From: Chelatococcus sp. YT9
Lineage (GTDB): Bacteria; Pseudomonadota; Alphaproteobacteria; Rhizobiales; Beijerinckiaceae
Direction of reading: 5' to 3'
NCBI RefSeq assembly: GCF_018398315.1
Contig: NZ_JAHBRW010000002.1
Location: 1,286,637-1,350,636 of the forward strand
DNA: 64,000 nt
This document shows, piece after piece, positions 49,409-57,929 of the stretch. The position numbers were made by a program, and so were the translations under genes. Position 1 is the stretch's first letter; each line of letters starts with the position of its first letter. The notes beneath the pieces are model-generated. The model saw only the letters and a program-made list of their open reading frames with translations. It had not been told where the DNA came from and made no database searches.

Positions 49409-50773
49409 ATGATGAACACCGCACCTTCCCTCATGCAGTTGAGCGCCGATCTCGCCGCGGGGCGGACGACCAGCGAGGCGCTCGTGGACGAGTGCCTGGC
49501 GAGGATCGCGGATCCTGCGGGGGAGGGCGCTAGGGCGTTCATCTCAGTCTCGCCGGCAAAGGCGCGCGCTGCGGCGCAGGCCATGGATCTGCTGCGTGGT
49601 GCGGGGGCGGCGCCATCGCCCTTCGCCGGCATTCCGATCTCGGTGAAGGATCTGTTCGACATCGCTGGCGAAGTTACGACAGCTGGCTCGCGCGTTCTTG
49701 CGGATGCACCACCTGCGTCCCATGACGCGCCGGCGATCGCGCGGTTGCGCCGGGCGGGGTTCGTCGTCGTCGGTCGCACGAACATGACTGAGTTCGCCTA
49801 TTCGGGCCTCGGCCTTAATCCGCATTACGGTACGCCGCGATCGGTCTGGCGGCGTGCGGAAGGCCGCGTCCCGGGCGGATCATCCTCCGGCGCAGCTATT
49901 TCTGTCGCAGACGGCATGGCTCATGGCGCGATCGGCACGGATACAGGGGGGTCTTGCCGGATTCCGGCTGCTTTCAACGGTCTCGCCGGGTTCAAACCGA
50001 CAGCGCGCCGCGTGCCGCTCGAGGGCGCGCTGCCTTTGACATCAGCCCTCGATTCTATCGGTCCCATCGCGCGCACGGTGGATTGCTGCGCGGCGCTCGA
50101 TGCGGTGATGGCCGGCGAGCCGTTCGCGGCGCTGGGCCCCGTGGCGTTGAAAGGGCTCCGTTTCCTTGTGCCGACAACGGTCGCGCTCGACGACCTCGAT
50201 GCCGAGGTAGCGACGGCTTTCGCTTCTGCCTTGCGTCGATTATCGGCCGCCGGAGCGCAGATTGACGAGGCTCCGTTCCCGGAATTCGCCGATGTTGCGA
50301 CGATCAACGCCAAGGGCGGCTTCACGGCCGCGGATAGTTATGCCTGGCATGCAGCGCTCCTGGCAAAGAGCGAGGCCGGCTATGACCCCCGCGTCGCTGT
50401 CCGTATCCGTCGAGGCGCGAGCCAGACGGCGGCCGACTACATCGAACTCGTCGCGGCTCGCCGCTCGCTGATCGAACGTGCGGCGCGGCGTCTGGCGGCG
50501 GTCGATGCCGTGTTGATGCCGAGCGTCGCGATGGTCCCGCCGCGAATTGCCGATCTGGCGGATGACGAAGCCTTCGCGCGCGCCAATCTTCTCAGTCTGC
50601 GCAACGCGACTCTGATCAACATGATCGACGGCTGTGCCGTCTCGATTCCGGTCCGCAATGGCGGCACCGATGCCCCTGTCGGCTTGACGATCGCTGGTGC
50701 CACGGATCTTGATCGACGGATCCTGGCGATAGCGGCGGCTGCCGAAGCCGTGGTATCCCACGTGCCCGCCTGA
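49409..50773 (+). CDS. Amidase (amidase-signature family)
   Basis: 454 residues. The Ser-cisSer-Lys triad of the amidase-signature family is complete: Lys80 in 'GIPISVKDLFD', the cis-Ser in 'PGGSSSGAA' (158-160) and nucleophile Ser182 in 'GTDTGGSCRIPAAFNGLAGFKPT'. It hydrolyses a carboxamide to acid and ammonia in the cytoplasm. Start at 49409 (a second ATG follows directly), 11 bp after the cupin stop. It is the last gene of the rightward arm; a hairpin at 51004 follows. In the context of an NtaA-like oxygenase and an FAD hydroxylase it suggests a nitrogen-containing substrate whose opened product is an amide. Confidence 0.9.
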   Translation: MMNTAPSLMQLSADLAAGRTTSEALVDECLARIADPAGEGARAFISVSPAKARAAAQAMDLLRGAGAAPSPFAGIPISVKDLFDIAGEVTTAGSRVLADAPPASHDAPAIARLRRAGFVVVGRTNMTEFAYSGLGLNPHYGTPRSVWRRAEGRVPGGSSSGAAISVADGMAHGAIGTDTGGSCRIPAAFNGLAGFKPTARRVPLEGALPLTSALDSIGPIARTVDCCAALDAVMAGEPFAALGPVALKGLRFLVPTTVALDDLDAEVATAFASALRRLSAAGAQIDEAPFPEFADVATINAKGGFTAADSYAWHAALLAKSEAGYDPRVAVRIRRGASQTAADYIELVAARRSLIERAARRLAAVDAVLMPSVAMVPPRIADLADDEAFARANLLSLRNATLINMIDGCAVSIPVRNGGTDAPVGLTIAGATDLDRRILAIAAAAEAVVSHVPA

Positions 50774-51003
50774 CCAAGTCAACCGTGGTCCTCCACGCGA
50801 GCCGAGAACTTGAGACCGGCTCAACTTTTTCGGGCCCAAATTGCGCCGGTCCAGTCTCTCCGTGTTGTCGTGTATTTGCCGCCAAGGACGATCTCGGCAT
50901 CGTCTGACATGCCGAAGCGATTAAGCCAGCTTCAACAGGGCAGGACAGGCGTCCTGGACAATACTTCCATTTCAACCGTCACCTTGAGCGCGCAATGAAC
51001 ATT

Positions 51004-51026
51004 CTCCTCACGGTTGTAGTGAGGAG
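51004..51026 (+). terminator. Candidate terminator of the amidase operon
   Basis: Perfect eight-base arms CTCCTCAC and GTGAGGAG with a 7-nt loop, followed by GTTATTTTG, lie 230 bp after the amidase stop and 30 bp before the lipoprotein gene. The T-rich tail supports an intrinsic terminator. Confidence 0.6.
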
Positions 51027-51055
51027 GTTATTTTGCTATTCGGAAAACGAAGTTC

Positions 51056-51352
51056 ATGGAGACATCGGTTGCTATGGGCATGCGTTTGACGGCCGTGATT
51101 GTTTGCGCGTTGGTGCTTTCGGCATGTGCGCCGCATAGGCAGGCTTCCGTTACGGACGTGCCATCTGCCAAGCAGATAACACGTAACGGTAACATGCTCA
51201 CCCTGCCCGACGGCACAGTCGTCACGCCGGACGCGAGCGGAGGCTTCGCGCTTCCGAATGGCGCATACGTCCGCCGGGAACTGAGCGGAGAACTGGTATT
51301 GCCTAATGGCGTTCGCTGCGCGCCAAATGGTGCGGGTTATGTGTGCCCTTGA
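51056..51352 (+). CDS. Small putative lipoprotein
   Basis: 98 residues. The N-terminus has a hydrophobic helix ending in 'VLSACAPH', a lipobox (L-S-A-C) with Cys near residue 22, so the protein should be lipidated and exported. The mature part of about 75 residues is rich in Gly, Pro, Asn and Asp and has a repeated element 'LPDGTVVTPDASGGFALPNGAYVRRELSGELVLPNGVRC', roughly three copies of an 'LP.G' beta-hairpin-like unit, the last with two Cys. Starts at 51056, 51074 or 51080 are all possible. I do not recognise the family. It stands alone between two larger clusters. Confidence 0.65.
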   Translation: METSVAMGMRLTAVIVCALVLSACAPHRQASVTDVPSAKQITRNGNMLTLPDGTVVTPDASGGFALPNGAYVRRELSGELVLPNGVRCAPNGAGYVCP

Positions 51353-51509
51353 GGACTGAACTGGGCGCAGATCTCTCATGACGATCGCCTCAGTGTTCCA
51401 CCACCAGCCTCCAGGTAGGCGGCGTGACTGCGTCGCGCCGTCCTCTCAACGTTCGGAACCGAGACGGTCTACGAGAGCGCTGGCGCCCTTCGAAATATAG
51501 CAGTGGGAT

Positions 51510-51525
51510 CTCCGGTGAACCGGAG
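51510..51525. terminator. Short hairpin after the sugar operon
   Basis: CTCCGG-TGAA-CCGGAG lies 16 bp beyond the stop of the last gene of the leftward sugar operon. It has perfect six-base arms and a 4-nt loop but no T-run; termination is plausible from position. Confidence 0.45.
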
Positions 51526-51540
51526 TTCGCCGGAGAGGCT

Positions 51541-52407
51541 CTAGCGATAGCCGGCCGCCGCGGCAGAAGACTTGAGGAAGGCGAGGTCGTCGGCGAGACG
51601 TTCCTCCAGGGGCAATTCGGTCGTGAACTCCTCGAGCGTCACCCAACCGTCGTAGCCAACGGCCTTCAGAGCTCGGAAGTAGGCTTTCACATCGCCCATA
51701 CCCTTGCGCAGGGTGGCCCAGGCCCATTTCCACTGGACCACGCCGTCCTCGCCAGTTCCAGCCGCCTGCCAGACCGCGTTCTTGATATGGACGTGGGCGA
51801 GATAAGGGCCGAGGATCTCCAGGCCCATCTTGAGGCTGAGAAGCCCCTCCCGCCCTTCAATGGTTGTGTTGCCCAGATCGTGCATGACGGCGACGGCCCG
51901 CGGATCGAGCCCCTCGACGAGACGACGGGCGCATGAAGCCGTCGAGACAATGTTGCCGTGGTGGATCTGGACCACAACTTGCGCTCCCAAGGGCCTAGCG
52001 ATTTCCTGAAGAACCTCGAGATCGGCGCGCGCCTTGGTGAAGAGCGTGTCGAAGCTGACGTCCTCCGCAGGCTTGGGCGAGGTGAAGCGCACACGCTTGG
52101 CACCGGTCTGCGCCGCCACGCGTAATACACGCTCGGCATTCGCGTGATCCGCTAGGGGAACATAGGGGGCCAGCCCGGAAAGAGCGAGCCCGACCCTGCC
52201 CGACACATCCACCAGGCGCGCCGCATTATCCTCAAGCCCGGACAGGGGGAAGGTCGCGCGATTCCCGGCCCAGAAGCCCGGCGTCGCGCTTGGGGCCTGA
52301 TCGGCGATCCGGAATTCCACCGCGTCCCAGCCCTGCGCGGCGCAGTGCGTTGCGACCTCCTCGGGCGTCCACTCCGGGCAGGAGCCGGTGAACAGGGAGA
52401 ACTTCAT
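51541..52407 (-). CDS. Sugar phosphate isomerase/epimerase (xylose-isomerase-like TIM barrel)
   Basis: 288 residues of the AP_endonuc_2 / xylose-isomerase-like family. Blocks: 'GSCPEWTPEEVATHCAAQGWDAVEFRI' at the N-terminus, 'VVVQIHHGNIVSTASCARRLVEGLDPRAVAVMHDLGNT' and 'LGPYLAHVHIKNAVWQ' with metal-binding His and Asp residues, ending 'YDGWVTLEEF' (Glu). Members isomerise or epimerise sugars and inosose-type ketoses or dehydrate them. It is the last gene of an eight-gene operon and overlaps the VOC gene (ATGA at 52404-52407). A second, distant member is encoded at 57014 in the same operon. Confidence 0.85.
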   Translation of the reverse strand: MKFSLFTGSCPEWTPEEVATHCAAQGWDAVEFRIADQAPSATPGFWAGNRATFPLSGLEDNAARLVDVSGRVGLALSGLAPYVPLADHANAERVLRVAAQTGAKRVRFTSPKPAEDVSFDTLFTKARADLEVLQEIARPLGAQVVVQIHHGNIVSTASCARRLVEGLDPRAVAVMHDLGNTTIEGREGLLSLKMGLEILGPYLAHVHIKNAVWQAAGTGEDGVVQWKWAWATLRKGMGDVKAYFRALKAVGYDGWVTLEEFTTELPLEERLADDLAFLKSSAAAAGYR

Positions 52408-53207
52408 GGCAGATCTCGCAGATCAGCGCGGTCGACGAGTTCGATCTTCACACCGTCGGGATCGCGAATGATGCCGATGCGGCCAATGCCCGTGCCGGCT
52501 GCCTTCGGTGTCCCCGGTTCTGCGGGAATGCCGTGGTCGGCAAAATACTGCAGGGCCTCGTCGACGTTATCCACGCGCAGCGCGAAATGTCCGTAGAGTT
52601 CAGCCTTCGGATCGGGGGAGGGGCGGTGAAGCAGTTCAAGGACGTCGTAGTCCCAGTTGAGATAAACGATCGACAGGGGATTGGTCGGGTGGGGGACAGT
52701 CATCTCTTTGAGCACCTTCATGCCCATCGCATCGCGATAGAGCTTCAACGCGCCATCGAGATCGTTGGCGAGCAACGAGTAATGATCGAATGCGCGAATG
52801 ACAGCATGCTGGGGTGGGTCGTCGCGCATCGGCACATCGCGCTGGATGAGTTCGACACGCGCCCCGTTGGGATCGCCGAGGAAAGCGAGTCGGCCGACGC
52901 CGCTGCCCGCCACCTTAGGCGCGACATGCCCGACGTAGCCGAGCCCGGTAAGCCGCTCGTAATCGGCGTCCAGGTCGTTGCTCATGAAGGCGATGTGGGT
53001 GATGCCGAACTTGGTATCCGGCCCCGGCTCTGCCGGGTGCAGCAGTTCGATGAGACCGCCCGCGATGAGCAAGTAGATAACATCTGTCTTGGAGGGGGGG
53101 ATGAAGCCCTTGTAGACGATGCGCGCGCCCAGCAGTCCCTGGTAGAAATCGAGGGATTTCTGCAGGTCGCGCACCACGATGCCGAAATGATTCAGTTCGT
53201 AGATCAC
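52404..53207 (-). CDS. VOC-family protein with two glyoxalase-like domains
   Basis: 267 residues made of two vicinal-oxygen-chelate domains: about 1-130 ('LNHFGIVVRDLQKSLDFYQGLLGARIVYKG...GRLAFLGDPNGARVELIQRD') and about 137-262 ('AFDHYSLLANDLDGALKLYRDAMGMKVLKE...GRIGIIRDPDGVKIELVDR'). Each domain keeps the terminal Glu of the metal triad and a His near its start. Two-domain VOC proteins include extradiol dioxygenases, 4-hydroxyphenylpyruvate dioxygenase relatives and glyoxalase-type isomerases. The surrounding sugar dehydrogenases make an isomerase or epimerase role more likely than ring cleavage. It begins 32 bp after the Gfo/Idh/MocA gene. Confidence 0.82.
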   Translation of the reverse strand: MIYELNHFGIVVRDLQKSLDFYQGLLGARIVYKGFIPPSKTDVIYLLIAGGLIELLHPAEPGPDTKFGITHIAFMSNDLDADYERLTGLGYVGHVAPKVAGSGVGRLAFLGDPNGARVELIQRDVPMRDDPPQHAVIRAFDHYSLLANDLDGALKLYRDAMGMKVLKEMTVPHPTNPLSIVYLNWDYDVLELLHRPSPDPKAELYGHFALRVDNVDEALQYFADHGIPAEPGTPKAAGTGIGRIGIIRDPDGVKIELVDRADLRDLP

Positions 53208-53239
53208 CGTATGTCTCCAGTCTTTACTTTGTGTCTGGG

Positions 53240-54412
53240 TCAGAGCTTGATGCGCCGCCCCTCTTCCGCTGATTGGTAGGCCGCGTAGATGACGTCCACG
53301 ACATCGGCCGCGAGGGTGAGGCCAGACACGGGTTGCCTGGCGGACGCGATCGCTTCCATGAAATCCTGCATTTCCTGCGGATAGCCGCGCACCCAGTCCT
53401 CGTCCGGCGCGGCCGTGATCCAGCCGGTCCGGGTTTCGATCTTCTCGTGCAGGTATTCGTTGCCGAAGCCCTGGGGATCGGGCGTATAGACGAGCAGCCC
53501 GTCATTCGGCGTCATGTTGCCGCGATAGACCGCGTTGGTGGTGTAGACCTCGAAAGTATTGCGAACACCGCCAAGCATGGCGAAGGAGGCTGATATAACC
53601 GCCTGCGATCCGTCGCTGAAGCCTATGATGAGGTTGGCCCAGGTTTCGACATCCTGCCAGTCCGAGACGATCCAGGAGTGGCCCGCGCGCCGGACGGCCT
53701 CGGTATCGTAGAGTGCGCGTGTTTCGCAGGTCACGGTCGTCGCCCGGATGGGCTCCACGCCCGCAACCTGCGCCTCGTAGTCCTTGAGGTGAAGGGCGGC
53801 GCCGATGGGATGAGAGCCGAGCATCATCAGCGCGCCGCCGCCGGCCGTCTCCCGCCGGCGTGACCGCAGGGCATGGGAGCCGCTGTGGCTTTCCTCGGCG
53901 CGAATATCGATGATGGCGCCTTTGGCTGTTTCGAGGAGGCGCTTCGTCTTGAGCATGGCGGGCGCGTAGACCCAGTTCTCCGCATAGAGGAAGAGCACGC
54001 CTGCCTTATGCACCGCCCCGCGGATGGCATCGATTGATGCTAGCGCCCGCTCGCGTTCGTCATGGGCACGCGCCGCACCGGTCAGACCGTTGGACGGTCC
54101 AAAGGCGCCGGTCATCGGCTTCTCGCAGATGACGTGCTTCCCGGCCCGCGCGGCGGCGATGGCAATCTCGGCGTGGAGGCCATTCGGCACACAGATGCAC
54201 ACCACGTCGATTGCTGGGGACGCGAGGAGATCCTGCCAGGTGGCGAATGTTTCCGCGACGCCGTGGGCCTTGGCGAAGGCGGTCGCGCGCTCCGGGCGCG
54301 TCGCAGTGACACCGGCCAGGCGCACGGTAACACCGTAGACTTTCTTCAAACCTTCCACATGGAGATGGGCGGAGAATCCGGCTCCGATGAAGCCGACGGA
54401 CACGCTTTTCAT
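53240..54412 (-). CDS. Gfo/Idh/MocA-family NAD(P)-dependent oxidoreductase
   Basis: 390 residues. N-terminal Rossmann fold 'VSVGFIGAGFSAHLHVEGLKKV' (G-x-G-x-x) and the family block 'DVVCICVPNGLHAEIAIAAARAGKHVICEKPMTG' with the conserved E-K-P. The C-terminal alpha/beta domain contains 'RAEESHSGSHALRSRRRETAGGGALMMLGSHPIGAALHL', with the G-G-G-x-L-x-x-x-G/S-H-P-I site that holds the catalytic His. Members oxidise sugars, inositols and glycosides. The ATG at 54412 is 11 bp after the SDR stop; an ATG at 54439 would overlap it. It is the sixth gene of the operon, a likely polyol or sugar dehydrogenase. Confidence 0.88.
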   Translation of the reverse strand: MKSVSVGFIGAGFSAHLHVEGLKKVYGVTVRLAGVTATRPERATAFAKAHGVAETFATWQDLLASPAIDVVCICVPNGLHAEIAIAAARAGKHVICEKPMTGAFGPSNGLTGAARAHDERERALASIDAIRGAVHKAGVLFLYAENWVYAPAMLKTKRLLETAKGAIIDIRAEESHSGSHALRSRRRETAGGGALMMLGSHPIGAALHLKDYEAQVAGVEPIRATTVTCETRALYDTEAVRRAGHSWIVSDWQDVETWANLIIGFSDGSQAVISASFAMLGGVRNTFEVYTTNAVYRGNMTPNDGLLVYTPDPQGFGNEYLHEKIETRTGWITAAPDEDWVRGYPQEMQDFMEAIASARQPVSGLTLAADVVDVIYAAYQSAEEGRRIKL

Positions 54413-54423
54413 CGATTGTCTCA

Positions 54424-55158
54424 CTAGATGCCCGTCCACGGCGTGACGGTGATATCGGGGATATGCATGTGCCGGGGCCGATCGAGCAGCCAGACGACGA
54501 TGTCGGCGATGTCGCTTGGCCGCAGCATAAGGGCTCGCCGTTCCGCAGAGGGCGGCTCGACCTTATGCGACCAGATGTTGGTGTCGATCGGCCCCGGACT
54601 GACTGACGTCACGCGGATGTTGGAGTTTCGATATTCCTCGATCAGCGCCTCGCTGAGCGCGCGCACGCCGAACTTCGACGCCGCATAGAGGCTGACGCCA
54701 GGGCTTGCCCGATAGGCTGCTGTCGACTGCACATTAAGGATGTAGCCGTCGGGGGACCTTTCCAGATGCGGCAGGCACGCGCGGCACATGAGGTAGGTGC
54801 CGGTTAGATTGGTTTCTATGATCTTGTGCCACTCATCCGATGTACTGTCGACGAGCCTGGTGCGCGCCGACATGCTGACCCCCGCGCTGTTCACCAGGAC
54901 GTCGATGCGGCCGAAACGGTCTATTGCCTGTTGGCTCAGGCGTATGACGTCGCTCTCGTCACGCACATCCGCGGCGATTGGCGTGACATGATCGCGGTGC
55001 TCCGGGGCGAGCTCGCCGATCGCCGTCTCCAGCCGGCCTATGTCGCGGGCGGCAGCGATGACCTCCATGCCACGAGCCATGAGTGCCGAGATGGTGGCGC
55101 GTCCGACGCCGAGGCTCGCGCCGGTCACGACGGCCACCTGTCCGTTGCGATCGTTCAT
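54424..55158 (-). CDS. SDR family NAD(P)-dependent oxidoreductase
   Basis: 244 residues, classical short-chain dehydrogenase: cofactor motif 'VVTGASLGVGRATISALMARGMEVIAAARD' (TGxxxGxG), 'DVLVNSAGVS' (N-S-A-G in place of N-N-A-G), catalytic Ser in 'LNVQSTAAY', and 'YAASKFGVRALSEALIEEY' (YxxxK). The proline-glycine segment 'VTSVSPGPIDTNIW' is normal. Its ATG overlaps the stop of the MalG-like permease (55155-55158), so it is translationally coupled to the transporter. It probably oxidises the imported sugar or an intermediate, together with the Gfo/Idh/MocA enzyme encoded next. Confidence 0.9.
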   Translation of the reverse strand: MNDRNGQVAVVTGASLGVGRATISALMARGMEVIAAARDIGRLETAIGELAPEHRDHVTPIAADVRDESDVIRLSQQAIDRFGRIDVLVNSAGVSMSARTRLVDSTSDEWHKIIETNLTGTYLMCRACLPHLERSPDGYILNVQSTAAYRASPGVSLYAASKFGVRALSEALIEEYRNSNIRVTSVSPGPIDTNIWSHKVEPPSAERRALMLRPSDIADIVVWLLDRPRHMHIPDITVTPWTGI

Positions 55159-56045
55159 CCTTTTACGGCTCCGTCGCTGAGGCCACGCACGAGAAGCTTT
55201 TGTGCGAAGCTGAAGACAATGATGGCGGGCAGACTCATGACGACCGAAGCAGCCATCAGCTCTCCCCAGCGAATTCCATTTTCATCGATGAAGAATGCGA
55301 GTGCGATGGATAGTGGTCGCCGCTCAAGACCGTTGGTGAATACAAGAGCAAAAAGAAACTCATTCCAGGCGAGGATGAATGAATACATGGCCACCGCAAT
55401 CATGGCAGGCCGCGACATGGGCAAGATCACATACCAGAGCAGTTGCGGAAGGTTGCATCCGTCGATGACGGCGGCCTCTTCGATCTCGACCGGGATCTTG
55501 TCGAAAAAGCCCTTGAGTAGCCAAATGGCAACCGGGAATGTCACCATCAGGTAGACGAGGATGAGACCCTGGTAGCTGTTCATCATCTGCAGATTGCGCA
55601 GCGTGATGAAGAACGGGACGATGACGACGACACGCGGAAAGAGTTTTGTGAACAGCACCGACCACAACAGCATGTTACGGCCGGGAAAGTGATAGCGCGC
55701 GAATCCATAGCCGCCGAGAACGCCGACAACCAGCGCGATAAAAGTCGTCCCTGATGCGATGATCAACGTATTGAGAAAAGCGCGGAGCAGATTTTTGTTT
55801 TGCACCACGAGAAAGAAGTTTTCGAAGGTCAGCGTGGTGGGAATCCAGCTCGGCGGAAAGGCGTAAACCTCCGACGGTACCTTGAGTGCGGTGCTGATAC
55901 CCCAGATCAGTGGCAAGGTACTGAACAGGACGAAGGCGAGCCCCAGGCCGTAGACGAGTACGTATTTGCCGATCGTGCCGACCATCTGACGTATCGCATA
56001 GTCATGCGCCGTCTTTGGCCGTCCGATCGAAGTGATAGCGCTCAT
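55155..56045 (-). CDS. Carbohydrate ABC transporter permease, MalG/UgpE type
   Basis: 296 residues from the ATG at 56045, which overlaps the stop of the partner permease (ATGA at 56042-56045); the longer open frame upstream is a shadow of that gene. CUT1-type permease: 'FSTLPLIWGISTALKVPSEVYAFPPSWIPTTLTFENFFLVV' after the first helix, the coupling loop 'KIPVEIEEAAVIDGCNLPQLLWYVILPMSRPAM' (EAA motif) and 'SFILAWNEFLFALVFT', which is the MalG signature. Together with the MalF-like subunit it forms the membrane channel for the binding protein encoded at 57930. Confidence 0.93.
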   Translation of the reverse strand: MSAITSIGRPKTAHDYAIRQMVGTIGKYVLVYGLGLAFVLFSTLPLIWGISTALKVPSEVYAFPPSWIPTTLTFENFFLVVQNKNLLRAFLNTLIIASGTTFIALVVGVLGGYGFARYHFPGRNMLLWSVLFTKLFPRVVVIVPFFITLRNLQMMNSYQGLILVYLMVTFPVAIWLLKGFFDKIPVEIEEAAVIDGCNLPQLLWYVILPMSRPAMIAVAMYSFILAWNEFLFALVFTNGLERRPLSIALAFFIDENGIRWGELMAASVVMSLPAIIVFSFAQKLLVRGLSDGAVKG

Positions 56046-57010
56046 GCGGCCTCTCCCTGGCGACGCGCGATGCGGCTGTTGACGCCACCGTAGACGGAGA
56101 AGACGACGATGACGGCAGCGAACATGAGTACGCTCTGCGCGGCGGCGCCGCCGAGATTGAACTCGGTGAAGCCGGTCTTGTAGATGTCGATGCCCCAGAT
56201 CCGTGTGGCGTTGGCGGGGCCGCCGCCGGTCATGATCATCAGGGTATCGAAAGAGTTCATGCCGCTGACGATTTCGAGGATCAGCGCCACGGCGAGCACA
56301 CCGCTCAGCGAGGGCAGGGTGATGTAGCGAAATATTTGCCACCAGTTGGCGCCGTCGACGCGCGCGGCCTCGTTGATGTCCTCCGGTAATCCTTGAAGTC
56401 TTGCAAGAATAAGCAGCATGACGAAGGCAAAGCCGCCCCAGGAATAGGCAACGATAACGGTGAACATGGCCGTGCTCGGGTCACCAAGCCAGTTGAGCGC
56501 CCAACTCTCGAGGCCCCAGGACCGCAGCGTCTGGTTGAGGACACCCGCATCGGTCTGCACGATCCAGCGCCAGAGATTGGCACCCACAACGGACGGGATG
56601 GCCCAGGGCAGGATCACGAGCACTCGCATCCAAACCGTCCCGCGAACCTTCGCATTGAAGACGAGTGCAGCGACCAGTCCCAGCGTCATCTTCAGTGCGA
56701 CACTACCGGCGATCCAGACAAGGGTGCGTCGCACTAGCGGGCCCGTCTCCGGATTGTTGAGAATCCGAACAAAATTATCAAATCCAACAAACGTCGTTCG
56801 AAGTGCGGGAAGCTGAACTTTTGAAAAACTGAAGTAAATCGTCTGAACAATCGGGTAGATCATCATCAACGCAATCAGGACAACGGCCGGCGCCACGAGC
56901 AGATAGGCACGTCGTCGGCGCTGTGCCTTGAGGCTGATGCTCTGGCTGCGCCGCGCCGCTGTCCGGTGCGTGGCGACCATCGGCCCGGCTCCTGCGTGCG
57001 AAGCGGCCAC
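56042..57010 (-). CDS. Carbohydrate ABC transporter permease, MalF/UgpA type
   Basis: 322 residues from a GTG at 57010 with GGGGAGG seven bases upstream, which beats the ATG ten codons later. A basic N-terminal tail ('SLKAQRRRRAYLL') leads into 'APAVVLIALMMIYPIVQTIYFSF', the usual CUT1 first helix; the coupling loop is 'GLPEDINEAARVDGANWWQIFRYITLPSLSGVL' and 'SGMNSFDTLMIMTGGGPANATRIWGIDIYKTGF' follows, all family standard. It starts 3 bp after the TIM-barrel gene and overlaps its MalG partner. The operon contains no MalK/UgpC ATPase, so an ATPase encoded elsewhere must serve this importer. Confidence 0.93.
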   Translation of the reverse strand: MAASHAGAGPMVATHRTAARRSQSISLKAQRRRRAYLLVAPAVVLIALMMIYPIVQTIYFSFSKVQLPALRTTFVGFDNFVRILNNPETGPLVRRTLVWIAGSVALKMTLGLVAALVFNAKVRGTVWMRVLVILPWAIPSVVGANLWRWIVQTDAGVLNQTLRSWGLESWALNWLGDPSTAMFTVIVAYSWGGFAFVMLLILARLQGLPEDINEAARVDGANWWQIFRYITLPSLSGVLAVALILEIVSGMNSFDTLMIMTGGGPANATRIWGIDIYKTGFTEFNLGGAAAQSVLMFAAVIVVFSVYGGVNSRIARRQGEAA

Positions 57011-57013
57011 GGC

Positions 57014-57832
57014 TTATCCTCCCCGGCTGGCGATGAAACGGGCGAAATGGGGAATGGCGATCTCGGGTTCGGCGATCTCCGGATGCCAGCCCTTTTCCCA
57101 TTCGAAGTTGACGAAGCCGTCGAAACCCTTTTGTTCGAGAAGGTCGAGGAACGAGGCCACGGGCACTTTGCCTTCGCCGGTCAGCGCGAAGTCGAATTTC
57201 TCCGGCGTCGCAATGTTGGCGTCCTTCACATGGACGAGCTTGATGCGGTGGTTGAGCTTGGCCCAGGTCTCCTCCCCGGTTTCGCCGTGGCGATAGGAAT
57301 GGAGTGTGTCCCAGAGAACCCCGAGATTGCCGCTGGCTCCGCGCTTGTAAAGATCAAGGATGCTGTCCGCGCGGCAGAAGGCGTCGTGCGTTTCGATCAG
57401 GGAGTGAACGCCAGCCGCATGGGTGAGGTCAGCGATCTCTCCAAGGCCCTGCGCGACGGCATCGAGACTGCGCTCACGGTCCTGTTCGGCCGGGATGGGG
57501 CCACCGAAGAGCCTGAGGTAGCGTGCGCCGAGTCCCATCGCGATATCGAGATTGACCCTTGCGGCATCCCGTTGCTGCTCGCGGACCGCGGGGTCGAGCG
57601 AAACCATGCGAACGCCCGTACTGATCCCCACGACCTCAATGCCGGCGTCGTGGAAACGTTTGCGCGTGTCCGCAAGACCAGGAGGTGAAAATTCCGCAAG
57701 CGAAGGGAGATCTACCGTTCCATGCAGGAACCGGATTTCGACGCCCGTGAAACCATGCGCACGCGCAAGCGCGATGACTTGCGGAATATCATAGTTCGGG
57801 CAGCCTATTGTGCTAAAGCCATATCTGATCAT
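57014..57832 (-). CDS. Sugar phosphate isomerase/epimerase (xylose-isomerase-like TIM barrel)
   Basis: 272 residues from the ATG at 57832; the open frame extends 48 codons upstream without similarity and into the binding-protein gene. AP_endonuc_2-type barrel: 'GFSTIGCPNYDIPQVIALARAHGFTGVEIRF' (4-34), 'ADLTHAAGVHSLIETHDAF' (Glu and His of the metal site), 'GVLWDTLHSYRHGE' (Asp, His), 'KLVHVKDAN' and 'FDGFVNFEWEKGWHPE' (Glu, Trp, His). The metal-binding residue set is intact. It sits between the binding protein and the first permease, an unusual insertion inside a transporter gene set, which suggests it acts on the imported sugar first. Confidence 0.86.
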   Translation of the reverse strand: MIRYGFSTIGCPNYDIPQVIALARAHGFTGVEIRFLHGTVDLPSLAEFSPPGLADTRKRFHDAGIEVVGISTGVRMVSLDPAVREQQRDAARVNLDIAMGLGARYLRLFGGPIPAEQDRERSLDAVAQGLGEIADLTHAAGVHSLIETHDAFCRADSILDLYKRGASGNLGVLWDTLHSYRHGETGEETWAKLNHRIKLVHVKDANIATPEKFDFALTGEGKVPVASFLDLLEQKGFDGFVNFEWEKGWHPEIAEPEIAIPHFARFIASRGG

Positions 57833-57929
57833 CGAAGTTCCCGCCGTAGCGCTGTCCGCCGGTCCGCAGCGCCCTTGCGCGGCGCGCGAAGACCACCCTG
57901 GAGAGTTTGCGTCGTGCCTTGGGAGCGAA

